From contig JAUYDG010000034.1 of assembly GCA_030691925.1 (NCBI GenBank), positions 1 through 17,925 on the forward strand: 17,925 nt of DNA. The letters run 5' to 3'. The position numbers and the translations under genes are program-made. The DNA is from Nanobdellota archaeon. Its GTDB lineage: Archaea > Nanobdellota > Nanobdellia > SCGC-AAA011-G17 > VGLX01. The notes below the pieces were generated by a model that was given only the letters and a program-made list of their open reading frames with translations, ran no database searches and was not told the origin of the DNA. Below, piece by piece: positions 1-6,286 of this stretch (its first letter is position 1; each line of letters starts with the position of its first letter).

Positions 1-1
1 A

Positions 2-487
2 AAAAAAGATAATAAATCAAAAACTAACCCTAACTGGGCTGATGGATATGTGTTGGAAATTTCTGGCGCAGAATACCTCAAGAAATATTTTAAACTTATC
101 TTAGGCAAAAAATTTAATAAAAAAATAACTAATTCGGGAAAAGAGACAGTTCCGGAAATGCCTAAAATCATTAAAAATATACTCAAGAAACATAAAATCA
201 AATTAAAAGAAGTTGGGATAGACAAAGACAGCTTTAACAGAAACGTTAGGAAGAATAGTATAAGCGTACATTATCTAAAACGAATAATAACTCAAATAAG
301 TTCAAAATTGAAGAATGCAGAAATCGAGAGTTTAAAGAGGATAGTAGACTCAGATATATTCTGGGATAAGATAACAAGTATTGAGAAAGTAAGCACCCCA
401 AAATATGTATATGATTTTGAAGTTAATGTAAATGGTGATACTGTAGAAAACTTCTTAGGCGGAGACTGTCTAATTTGTTTACATAAC
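2..487 (+). other. C-terminal part of an intein inside NrdD
   Basis: The stretch before the NrdD C-extein ends with VYDFEVNVNGDTVENFLGG, then DCLICLHN. This matches the C-terminal splicing motifs of inteins (block F 'VYDxEV...NFxxG' and block G ending His-Asn). The junction falls after AAC at 485-487, so the +1 extein residue is Thr (488-490), an accepted splicing nucleophile. The upstream portion is lysine-rich, including a segment with SISVHYLKRII near 260-290, and resembles the end of a homing-endonuclease or linker region. No LAGLIDADG motif is visible in this part. The N-terminal splicing half is outside the window, so whether the intein is complete cannot be judged. The terminal His-Asn is intact, which suggests active splicing. 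Confidence 0.85.
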
Positions 488-886
488 ACAACTTACAGGT
501 TCGCGAAGAAAGATAAAGAAATGTATCCTGAGATAATTGTCGCGAATGAGAAAGCCTACAGAGAAAAGAAGGCTGCCCCGTTTTACACCAACTCTACCCA
601 GCTGCCCGTAGGCCATACTGATGACATTTTCGAAGCGTTAATACTACAAGATGAGATTCAATCAAAATATACGGGTGGTACAGTAATGCACTGCTTCCTA
701 GGAGAAAAAATAAGCTCAGTAGAAGCAACGAAAGCCCTTGTTAGGAAAATAGCCGAGAACTTCAAGATACCTTACTTCACACTCACGCCTACCTTTAGCA
801 TATGCCCAAAACATGGCTATCTGGCAGGGGAGCATGAGTACTGCCCAAAATGCGATGAAGAAATCGGTTATAAAGAGGTGAAATAA
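2..886 (+). CDS. nrdD: Anaerobic ribonucleoside-triphosphate reductase (class III), 3' part, intein-containing and lacking the glycyl-radical segment
   Basis: This is the 3' end of the catalytic subunit that reduces NTPs to dNTPs without oxygen. The frame is open to the window edge (17 codons before the GTG at 50), so the gene starts upstream and position 50 is not its start. Codons up to 487 belong to an intein. From 488 the host protein resumes with TTYRFAKKDKEMYPE, matching the conserved NrdD stretch after the TPAE-type motif. It continues through PVGHTDDIFEAL to a zinc site, CPKH (803-814) and CPKC (842-853). In known NrdD the chain then runs on into the glycyl-radical loop, but here it stops with TAA at 884-886 just before it. 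That segment is in the next ORF, in another reading frame. The active-site cysteines lie outside the window. The family call is firm; whether the split is biological or a one-base error cannot be settled here. Confidence 0.92.
   Translation, partial: KKDNKSKTNPNWADGYVLEISGAEYLKKYFKLILGKKFNKKITNSGKETVPEMPKIIKNILKKHKIKLKEVGIDKDSFNRNVRKNSISVHYLKRIITQISSKLKNAEIESLKRIVDSDIFWDKITSIEKVSTPKYVYDFEVNVNGDTVENFLGGDCLICLHNTTYRFAKKDKEMYPEIIVANEKAYREKKAAPFYTNSTQLPVGHTDDIFEALILQDEIQSKYTGGTVMHCFLGEKISSVEATKALVRKIAENFKIPYFTLTPTFSICPKHGYLAGEHEYCPKCDEEIGYKEVK
875..881 (+). promoter_or_regulatory. Shine-Dalgarno for the separate glycyl-radical ORF
   Basis: GAGGTGA lies 4 nt before the ATG at 886 and complements the archaeal 16S 3' end. 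It also encodes part of the Glu-Val-Lys that ends the upstream ORF, so it could be coincidental if the frame were continuous. Together with the TAATG overlap it supports translational coupling. Confidence 0.6.
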
Positions 887-1062
887 TGGAAAGGACCAAA
901 TGTGAGGTTTACAGCAGGATTGTAGGTTATTTAAGACCTGTCCAGCAATGGAACCTTGGCAAGAAAGAAGAGTTCAAGGAAAGAAAAGTTTTTAATGAAG
1001 AAACATCTCTCAGAAGCAAGCGCCTTGGCAAGGTCGCTCAGGAAAAACTGATATGCAAATAA
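886..1062 (+). CDS. Stand-alone glycyl-radical segment of class III ribonucleotide reductase
   Basis: A 58-codon ORF starts with ATG at 886, overlapping the TAA of the upstream nrdD part by one base (TAATG). It contains CEVYSRIVGYLRP and then QQWNLGKKEEF. This is the glycyl-radical loop (Gly14, codon 925-927) plus the conserved WNxGKxxEF tail that normally ends a single NrdD chain. A strong archaeal SD, GAGGTGA (875-881), sits 4-5 nt before the ATG, so independent translation is plausible. Its last 10 nt overlap nrdG. Inferred role: it carries the radical installed by NrdG and docks on the larger NrdD part, comparable in principle to the free glycyl-radical protein YfiD/GrcA that repairs pyruvate formate-lyase. 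The alternative is a frameshift: one extra A in the AAA at 881-883 would join both parts into one frame. Confidence 0.88.
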   Translation: MERTKCEVYSRIVGYLRPVQQWNLGKKEEFKERKVFNEETSLRSKRLGKVAQEKLICK

Positions 1063-1745
1063 GAGGATTCCAAAAAACATCACTGATAGACTACCCTGAA
1101 AAGATATGTTCTGTAATATTCTTATCCGGATGCAACTTCAGATGCGGCTACTGCCACAATCCCGGGCTAGTTATAGATGATGGCTCACAAGACATATTAG
1201 AAGACTACGTGATAAACAAGCTGGAAGAAAGAAAAGGGCTTGTGGACAGCGTATGCATAACCGGGGGAGAGCCAACACTGCACAAAGACCTGCCAAGGTT
1301 CATAAAAAGAATAAAAGACAGGAAGCTGAAAGTAAAGCTCGACACCAACGGCAGCAACCCGGAAATGCTAAAACACCTGATAGACAATAAGCTCCTAGAC
1401 TTCATAGCAATGGACATAAAAAACGTATTTGAAAAGTACGAACAGACAATCAATACAAAAGTAAATAATGACCTCCTAAAAGAATCCATAAAAGCTGTCA
1501 TAAGGTCTGGTCTAGAGCACGAGTTCAGAACAACAGTCCTGCCAAAACTGCACAAAAAAGAGGACATACTAAAAATAGCCAAAAGCCTAGCAGGCGCAAA
1601 CAAATACGTCCTGCAACAATTTGTAGCAGCAGAAAAAATGCTGGACAAAAGCTACATCACAGAAGAGAAGTACAACGAAGAAGAACTGGAAGCTATAAAA
1701 AATGAGTGCAGCAAGTACGTAAAAACAGAAATCAGAAACATTTAA
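1053..1745 (+). CDS. nrdG: Anaerobic ribonucleotide reductase activating enzyme (radical SAM)
   Basis: This 230-residue radical-SAM enzyme would use S-adenosylmethionine and a [4Fe-4S] cluster to generate the glycyl radical on NrdD. The cluster motif is C27-NFR-C31-GY-C34 (CX3CX2C), in the context FLSGCNFRCGYCHNPG. A GGEP motif, which contacts SAM in this superfamily, follows in VCITGGEPTLH. The opening GFQKTSLIDYPEKICSVIF is typical of the NrdG2-type activases found beside nrdD in anaerobes. The ATG at 1053 overlaps the preceding ORF by 10 nt, with an AGGA about 10 nt upstream. Arginine codons are all AGA/AGG. Cotranscription with nrdD supports the assignment over other radical-SAM activases. 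Confidence 0.93.
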   Translation: MQIRGFQKTSLIDYPEKICSVIFLSGCNFRCGYCHNPGLVIDDGSQDILEDYVINKLEERKGLVDSVCITGGEPTLHKDLPRFIKRIKDRKLKVKLDTNGSNPEMLKHLIDNKLLDFIAMDIKNVFEKYEQTINTKVNNDLLKESIKAVIRSGLEHEFRTTVLPKLHKKEDILKIAKSLAGANKYVLQQFVAAEKMLDKSYITEEKYNEEELEAIKNECSKYVKTEIRNI

Positions 1746-1781
1746 AAGAGCTTTTCTATAATAGACTAAAAGGTGATAATC

Positions 1782-2039
1782 ATGCCTGTCAAAAAAAACA
1801 AAAAACCCGTTAAAAAGAAAGCAAAATCTGCTAAACTCAAAATAACCAAAGATATGACCCTATCAGAAGCAGTGGCAAAATACCCAAACACAATAGAAGT
1901 CTTCTTAGAGCAGGGCATGGGATGCTTCGGCTGCGGAGTAGCGCAATTCGAAACCATAGAGCAAGGGGCAGCAGCGCACGGGATAGATCTGAAGAAGCTT
2001 ATGGAAGCGCTGAATAAAGCTGTGAAAAAGAAAAGATGA
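1782..2039 (+). CDS. DUF1858 (redox-disulfide domain) protein
   Basis: This 85-residue protein has a lysine-rich N-terminus (residues 4-20) followed by a DUF1858-type domain: ITKDMTLSEAVAKYP, then VFLEQGMGCFGCGVA. C48 and C51 form a CFGC redox-type motif, as in the hybrid-cluster-protein-associated disulfide family. The ATG at 1782 is chosen because AGGTGAT (1771-1777) lies just upstream; a GTG at 1773 is part of that SD. The gene is 36 nt after nrdG and overlaps the next gene by 4 nt (ATGA). A thiol-redox role supplying electrons to ribonucleotide reduction is an attractive inference from its place in the operon, but nothing in the sequence proves it. Confidence 0.8.
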   Translation: MPVKKNKKPVKKKAKSAKLKITKDMTLSEAVAKYPNTIEVFLEQGMGCFGCGVAQFETIEQGAAAHGIDLKKLMEALNKAVKKKR

Positions 2040-2617
2040 AAGAGTTCATCAAATACTTCTACGAAATAGGGATGCTGAGCAGACTAAAAAGGACAGGGCA
2101 TTATTTTGCCGGTGTAAAAGACCCTGAAACGATAACAGACCACGTCTACCGATCAACAGTGATAACCTATTTCATCGCGAAACTGGAAAAGGCAAATGTA
2201 GAAAGAGCAGTCCTCCTATCCTTGTTCCATGACAACGCAGAAACAAGAATAGGCGACACGAACAAAGTAGCAGCAAGATACTTCAACTACAAAGCCGCAG
2301 AAGAAAAAGTTTGGGAAGACCAGATAAAAATGTTCCCTGAAGAAATAAAAAAAGATATGCAAGGCATTTTCAAGGAAATGAACGAAGAGAAAACCAAGGA
2401 GGCCATAATAGCAAAAGACGCTGACATTTTAGAATGTGCTATACAGTCGAAAGAATATTTGGAAAAAGGCTACAAGAGCATGCAGGACTGGATAGACAAC
2501 GTCAAAAAAAGGCTGAAAACACAGACTGCCCAAAAAATGATAGAAACAATGGAAGAAACCCACCCTGAAGGCTGGTGGGAAGGGATAAAAAAGATATACC
2601 TTGATGAGCAAATATGA
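2036..2617 (+). CDS. HD-domain phosphohydrolase, YfbR/HDDC2-like (probable 5'-deoxynucleotidase)
   Basis: This 193-residue protein has the metal-binding residues of the HD superfamily: H36 in ITDHVYRS, H65-D66 in LLSLFHDNAETRIGD, and D128 in AKDADILECA. E69 sits where YfbR-like enzymes have a conserved Glu. Known relatives dephosphorylate deoxynucleoside 5'-monophosphates. Its position after nrdD/nrdG, overlapping the DUF1858 gene (ATGA at 2036-2039) and the HAD gene (2614-2617), suggests a role in adjusting or cleaning the dNTP pool. Length matches the family. Substrate preference cannot be read from the sequence. Confidence 0.85.
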   Translation: MKEFIKYFYEIGMLSRLKRTGHYFAGVKDPETITDHVYRSTVITYFIAKLEKANVERAVLLSLFHDNAETRIGDTNKVAARYFNYKAAEEKVWEDQIKMFPEEIKKDMQGIFKEMNEEKTKEAIIAKDADILECAIQSKEYLEKGYKSMQDWIDNVKKRLKTQTAQKMIETMEETHPEGWWEGIKKIYLDEQI

Positions 2618-3255
2618 TTATTTCTTTCGACATGGATGGTACAATATTCGACACTAATTTTGACGATGTCCTATGGTTTGAGGAGATACCAAGATTATAT
2701 GCGGAAGAGAACAAGATAAGCTTTGAGAAAGCCAAAGAAGCGTGCATGAAAGAGTACAGCAGGGTAGGCGATGAAGACCTGAGATGGTATGATGTAAAAT
2801 ACTGGCTGGAGCATTTCGGCCTAAAAAAAGAGTTCAGGCACATGATGAATGACCTGAAACACAGGGTTAAGCTGTATCCAGAAGCAAAAGAAGTGATAAA
2901 AGAGCTAAGCAAAGAATACAAGCTGATAGTAATATCAAACGCCATGAGGGAATTCACAGACATAAAGATGGAGGTTGAAAGCGTAAAAGACTATTTTGAC
3001 AGGGTATTCTCAGTAACCACAGACTTCGGAATCGTAAAGAAAGAAGAATCAGTATACAGAGAAATATGCAAAATACTAAAGGTAAAACCGCAAGAGCTGG
3101 TCCACATAGGCGACCATTATAAATTTGATTACGAAATACCTAGGAAAGCAGGCATAAAGGCTTACTACCTAGACAGGAAAGGCGAAAAGGAAGGAGAAAA
3201 CATAGTAAAAGACTTAAAAGAGTTCAAAGAAAAAATCAGCCAAGAACCTTCTTGA
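2614..3255 (+). CDS. HAD-superfamily hydrolase (phosphatase)
   Basis: A 213-residue HAD phosphatase with all four motifs: DMDGT (D6 nucleophile, D8), S108 in VISNA, K142/K143 in the GIVKKEE segment, and HIGDHYKFD (D167, D172). A helical cap of about 75 residues lies between motifs I and II, a subclass I arrangement. The start is in a 4-nt ATGA overlap with the HD gene, so both are probably cotranslated. The operon context favours a small phosphorylated metabolite or nucleotide as substrate, which is inference. The last 20 nt overlap tail-to-tail with the convergent ATPase gene. Confidence 0.88.
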   Translation: MIISFDMDGTIFDTNFDDVLWFEEIPRLYAEENKISFEKAKEACMKEYSRVGDEDLRWYDVKYWLEHFGLKKEFRHMMNDLKHRVKLYPEAKEVIKELSKEYKLIVISNAMREFTDIKMEVESVKDYFDRVFSVTTDFGIVKKEESVYREICKILKVKPQELVHIGDHYKFDYEIPRKAGIKAYYLDRKGEKEGENIVKDLKEFKEKISQEPS

Positions 3256-3946
3256 CTATCTCCTCATTAACTTCCTCTTCAAAGTTGTCCACCGCATACT
3301 TGCAGACCTCTTCGCAGCTCTTCAAAAGCTTCCTAGGGTTGCCATCAGCTTTCTTGTTCAACAGCTGTATAGCACTATCTGAGATTATCTTCAAGTTCCC
3401 CATCCTTTTTCTTATGAATTTCACTGACTCATCATTGTTGAACTTTTTCATCCTGATGACATTCCCGCCTATAAGGTCTTTAAAACCGTTGCCAAAAGTC
3501 ACCTTCCTAAACTCCTTGCTCACCAAAACTATAGACTTGAAGGCCTTATCATTAAAGCTCTGGTGCAAAGCCTCACAATCATCCTTGCTTAAATCCTGCA
3601 CCTCATCCAGCAAAAGAATCCTGTTCTTAGCCTTGACGCCGAAAACCCTGCTAAAGAAGCTCCTGCCGCCATCAACAAGCCTGCCAACATTCAAGCCGTT
3701 CTCCGACCTGTTGCAGCTATAATAAACAACCCTTTTCCTGCCACCGAACTCGTTTATTATCCTCTTCAGTATCGCAGTCTTACCTGTGCCATAGTCCCCG
3801 TCTATGAAAAGTATGTTTCCTGACCTTATCTTGTCAAGGACCTCATCCACTATCCCATTGTATCCAAGAATCTCATCATGGTACGCTGCAGGCTTTATGC
3901 TGAACGGGTTGTTGTAAAAACCGAGCTGATTATACCAAGTTTCCAT
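3236..3946 (-). CDS. P-loop AAA ATPase (ExeA/Cdc6-like), short paralogue
   Basis: This 236-residue ATPase has Walker A GDYGTGKT (K56, T57) and Walker B ILLLDEVQ (D114, E115). The N-terminal GFYNNPFSIKP resembles the 'NPF' lead-in of ExeA-type ATPases. The C-terminal lid contains GNPRKLLKSCEEVCKYA, like Cdc6/ExeA lid helices. The ATG at 3946 follows AGGTGG (3957-3952 on the minus strand), which overlaps the stop of the upstream paralogue; a GTG at 3955 lies within that SD. It is the last gene of a three-gene cassette. No DNA-binding domain is seen. Candidate roles include a motor or switch for a membrane complex, or DNA handling; neither is proven. Its 3' end overlaps the convergent HAD gene by 20 nt. 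Confidence 0.8.
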   Translation of the reverse strand: METWYNQLGFYNNPFSIKPAAYHDEILGYNGIVDEVLDKIRSGNILFIDGDYGTGKTAILKRIINEFGGRKRVVYYSCNRSENGLNVGRLVDGGRSFFSRVFGVKAKNRILLLDEVQDLSKDDCEALHQSFNDKAFKSIVLVSKEFRKVTFGNGFKDLIGGNVIRMKKFNNDESVKFIRKRMGNLKIISDSAIQLLNKKADGNPRKLLKSCEEVCKYAVDNFEEEVNEEIVKKVLG

Positions 3947-3957
3947 CTTTTCCACCT

Positions 3958-5118
3958 TTAATAATATTTTTCCGCAATGTCTTCATCATTTTCGCCTTCT
4001 TCACTAGTGTCTTCCTCTTCATCATCAACCTCTTCTTTGAATTCCTTGTAATCCTCTTCATAATCCTCAGTACCTGATTCATCGTCCTCATCCGTATTAT
4101 TCGCCTTGCTAAGCTTTTTTAATTCACCGTCTATATCTATCTCCTCATCTTTGATCCCATCTTCCATTTTTACCTCTTTTTTTTCTGGCTTAAAATCATC
4201 AGAAACAGCGACAGTTACAGGCTCTTCAACCACCCTCTTTGGGTCTTCAGCTTCTTCTTTCCCCTCTTTTGGGGCGCTCTTTTTTGAACTGCTATTGGAA
4301 CCGCCCTTAGACGCTTTATTGGAACTTTTTGGCTTAGCAGAGACCTGCTTGCTCACTATCACGGATTCCGGCTCCTCAACCTCTTCGTATGAATCAGGGC
4401 TTTCTTGCTCTTCAGCAGCCTGTTCGCCAAAAACCTCCTTCGTATGCTCAGGCAAAACCTTTTTGCCGTTGTTTTTAAAAGAGAACTCGCATAAGACTTC
4501 ACAGTTTTTCAGGAACTGCTTCATGTTCCTGTTTGACCTGCTGAAAACTTCCTTTATGACCTCTTCAGGGATGATCTCGTCATTTCCAAGCCTTGACTGT
4601 ACAATGTCTATAGCCTCATCTTCTGTAAGCTCCCTAAGCCTTATCATCTTGCTAATCCTGTCCTTCAGGCTGTCAGTGAAATTAGCCTGCTTAAAATCAG
4701 AGCTGGTGAAGACTGCAGATTTGATGAAGCTGCTGTCAAAATAGTATTTTATCCTTTCACAGTTCTTCCTGGACAGGTTCTGCACCTCGTCGAGGAGAAG
4801 TATCATGTTCTTTGGCTTTTTGCCAAACATCCTCTTTATTATGCCTGCCTTTTTGTTAAGGATTTCTTCTATGTTCAGGCCGTTGCTTAATTGCTGGCCG
4901 TTAAGGTAAACAACCTTGCCGCTGCCGCTGAACTTATTAAGAACCGCTTTTAGTATGGCTGTCTTTCCTGCCCCGGACTTGCCTTCCACGCAGACCATGC
5001 TGCCGGACGCAATCCTGTAAAGAACCTCATCAACCAGTTCCTCGTACCCTATAAGCTCGGTGTCTTCATTGTCTTTGAACGGGTTTTCTTCATAATCTAG
5101 CTCTTCATACCAATCCAT
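3958..5118 (-). CDS. P-loop AAA ATPase with long acidic disordered tail, paralogue of the next gene
   Basis: A 386-residue protein. Residues 1-230 are an AAA module parallel to the neighbouring ATPase: DYEENPF lead-in, Walker A GKSGAGKT (K52, T53), Walker B MILLLDEVQ (D110, E111), and the lid NRNMKQFLKNCEVLCEF. Residues from about 235 to 386 are low-complexity: first Ser/Lys/Pro-rich, then strongly acidic with runs of Glu/Asp, ending EKYY. Such a tail is probably disordered and may bind basic partners. The ATG at 5118 has GAGGTAGG upstream. It lies 18 nt after the small membrane protein gene and 2-3 nt before the SD of the second ATPase. Two similar but diverged ATPases in tandem suggest a heteromeric ring or dimer, which is inference. 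Confidence 0.8.
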   Translation of the reverse strand: MDWYEELDYEENPFKDNEDTELIGYEELVDEVLYRIASGSMVCVEGKSGAGKTAILKAVLNKFSGSGKVVYLNGQQLSNGLNIEEILNKKAGIIKRMFGKKPKNMILLLDEVQNLSRKNCERIKYYFDSSFIKSAVFTSSDFKQANFTDSLKDRISKMIRLRELTEDEAIDIVQSRLGNDEIIPEEVIKEVFSRSNRNMKQFLKNCEVLCEFSFKNNGKKVLPEHTKEVFGEQAAEEQESPDSYEEVEEPESVIVSKQVSAKPKSSNKASKGGSNSSSKKSAPKEGKEEAEDPKRVVEEPVTVAVSDDFKPEKKEVKMEDGIKDEEIDIDGELKKLSKANNTDEDDESGTEDYEEDYKEFKEEVDDEEEDTSEEGENDEDIAEKYY

Positions 5119-5136
5119 TTTAACCTACCTCTTTTT

Positions 5137-5361
5137 TTATGGCTCGTTTTTAAGATCTTCCGCCTTGCTGCGGTAAAACTCGGCTTCCTCATAATAATCC
5201 TTAGCGAGCTCAGCATCGCCCAAACTGTAGTACTTCTCGCCTTTTCTATGGCAAGACATCGCTTTCCTGAAATACTTCTCAGGAGTCTTCCTTAAGAAAC
5301 TGTAGCCCGCAACCAAGAGTACTAAGCCTAATATCACGAGGCCTACTATTTTCAGTATCAT
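5137..5361 (-). CDS. Small membrane-anchored TPR-like protein
   Basis: This 74-residue protein begins MILKIVGLVILGLVLLVAGY, a single N-terminal membrane helix (about residues 2-20). The rest is a soluble helical hairpin (YFRKAMSCHRKGEKYY, then GDAELAKDYYEEAEFYRSKA) with TPR-like spacing. ATG 5361 is chosen over a TTG at 5364. A strong TATA-like box is centred about 26 nt upstream, so the message is probably leaderless. As first gene of the cassette it may anchor or recruit the two ATPases to the membrane (inference). I do not recognise a named family. Confidence 0.7.
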   Translation of the reverse strand: MILKIVGLVILGLVLLVAGYSFLRKTPEKYFRKAMSCHRKGEKYYSLGDAELAKDYYEEAEFYRSKAEDLKNEP

Positions 5362-5364
5362 CAA

Positions 5365-5376
5365 ACAGAATTCTGT
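5365..5376. promoter_or_regulatory. 12-bp palindrome between TATA box and start codon
   Basis: ACAGAATTCTGT is a perfect inverted repeat with 6-bp arms. It lies exactly between the TATA box and ATG 5361, where a bound repressor would block transcription initiation. Operator function is inferred only from position and symmetry. Confidence 0.35.
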
Positions 5377-5380
5377 AAAT

Positions 5381-5392
5381 TTTTTATATAAA
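5381..5392 (-). promoter_or_regulatory. TATA-like promoter of the membrane-protein/ATPase cassette
   Basis: On the minus strand the sequence reads TTTATATAAAAA, a good archaeal TATA box centred about 26 nt before ATG 5361. This spacing predicts a leaderless transcript. The 73-nt gap (5365-5437) is otherwise AT-rich and holds no ORF. Confidence 0.65.
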
Positions 5393-5437
5393 TGTTGTTA
5401 TATTTTAATATATATTTCTTAATTTGTTAAATAAACT

Positions 5438-6283
5438 TCATATAACCTTTTTCAAGGCTGCCAAAGCAACTTCCAGCTGCTTGCTGTCAGGCTCCCTGGT
5501 TGTTATGCGCTGTATCCATAAACCCGGCTTGTCAAACAAGTGAAAGAAAAGATTATACTCATGCTTAGCGCTGATCTTAAGCACCTCATAAGAAACCCCT
5601 GCAATCAGAGGCAGCATAAGAATCCTGTACAAAAGCTTGTACATAAAAGGCGAGGTTTTTGGGATGAAAACGTAGGCTATGATGCTTATTATGATTACGA
5701 TCATTATAAAACTCGTGCCGCACCTAGGGTTCAGTGTTGAGTACTTCTTGGCATTGCCAACAGTCAGGCTTTCCTTCGCCTCGTAGCAGTTAACCGCCTT
5801 GTGCTCAGCACCATGATAGCTGAAAACCCTCCTGACGTCTTTCATAAAAGAGATTGAATAAACATAAACTATGAATATCAAAAGCTTCACGCCACCGTCG
5901 ATAAGGTTAAACAGCACGTTTGACTTTGGGTCAACCCACTGCGCAACCAGCAAAGGCAGGAATTTGAATATCAACAAAGCCAAACCGAAAGATAGTATCA
6001 GCATCAAAGTGAGAGTCAGCCAGTCGGTCTGTTTTTTCCTGCCGCTCTTGCCTGCAGCGATGTCAGCAGAATAATTCAAAGTCCTGATTCCATGGGAAAG
6101 CATTTCAACAAGGCCTACAATACCACGAATAAAAACCCATTTCTTCATCTTCTCGCTGACCAAGTCGAGCTTCTCAACCTTAACAAGAATCTTGCCCTTC
6201 GGGTTCCTGACAGCGACGGCCATCTTCCTAGCAGAACGCATCATAACCCCTTCAATAACCGCCTGGCCCCCAATCTTATTCAT
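5438..6283 (-). CDS. DUF1385 (YqhQ-family) membrane protein
   Basis: A 281-residue protein with the family signatures: GGQAVIEGVMMRS at the N-terminus (residues 5-17), YHGAEHKAVNCYE in the middle, and LNPRCGTSF after it. About four membrane helices are seen (roughly residues 90-117, 133-148, 193-208 and 217-236). The His/Glu/Cys-rich motifs could bind metal, but the function of the family is unknown to me. The ATG at 6283 is 3 nt after the stop of the M16 peptidase gene, so it is the last gene of the M29-M16-DUF1385 operon. The SD is weak; translation probably relies on coupling. Confidence 0.85.
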   Translation of the reverse strand: MNKIGGQAVIEGVMMRSARKMAVAVRNPKGKILVKVEKLDLVSEKMKKWVFIRGIVGLVEMLSHGIRTLNYSADIAAGKSGRKKQTDWLTLTLMLILSFGLALLIFKFLPLLVAQWVDPKSNVLFNLIDGGVKLLIFIVYVYSISFMKDVRRVFSYHGAEHKAVNCYEAKESLTVGNAKKYSTLNPRCGTSFIMIVIIISIIAYVFIPKTSPFMYKLLYRILMLPLIAGVSYEVLKISAKHEYNLFFHLFDKPGLWIQRITTREPDSKQLEVALAALKKVI

Positions 6284-6286
6284 TTT

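Noticed and set aside
881..888. Programmed -1 frameshift joining the two NrdD parts
   Set aside because: No XXXYYYZ slippery heptamer or following structure seen; SD-driven reinitiation or a one-base error explains it better.
1744..1755. AAAAG-AG-CTTTT as terminator of nrdG
   Set aside because: A 5-bp AT-rich stem with a 2-nt loop cannot form stably, and the next gene is only 36 nt away.
4106..4744. 212-codon plus-strand ORF opposite the acidic-tail ATPase
   Set aside because: Ser/Phe/Leu-rich shadow of the Glu/Lys-rich antisense gene; no start signal and no motif.
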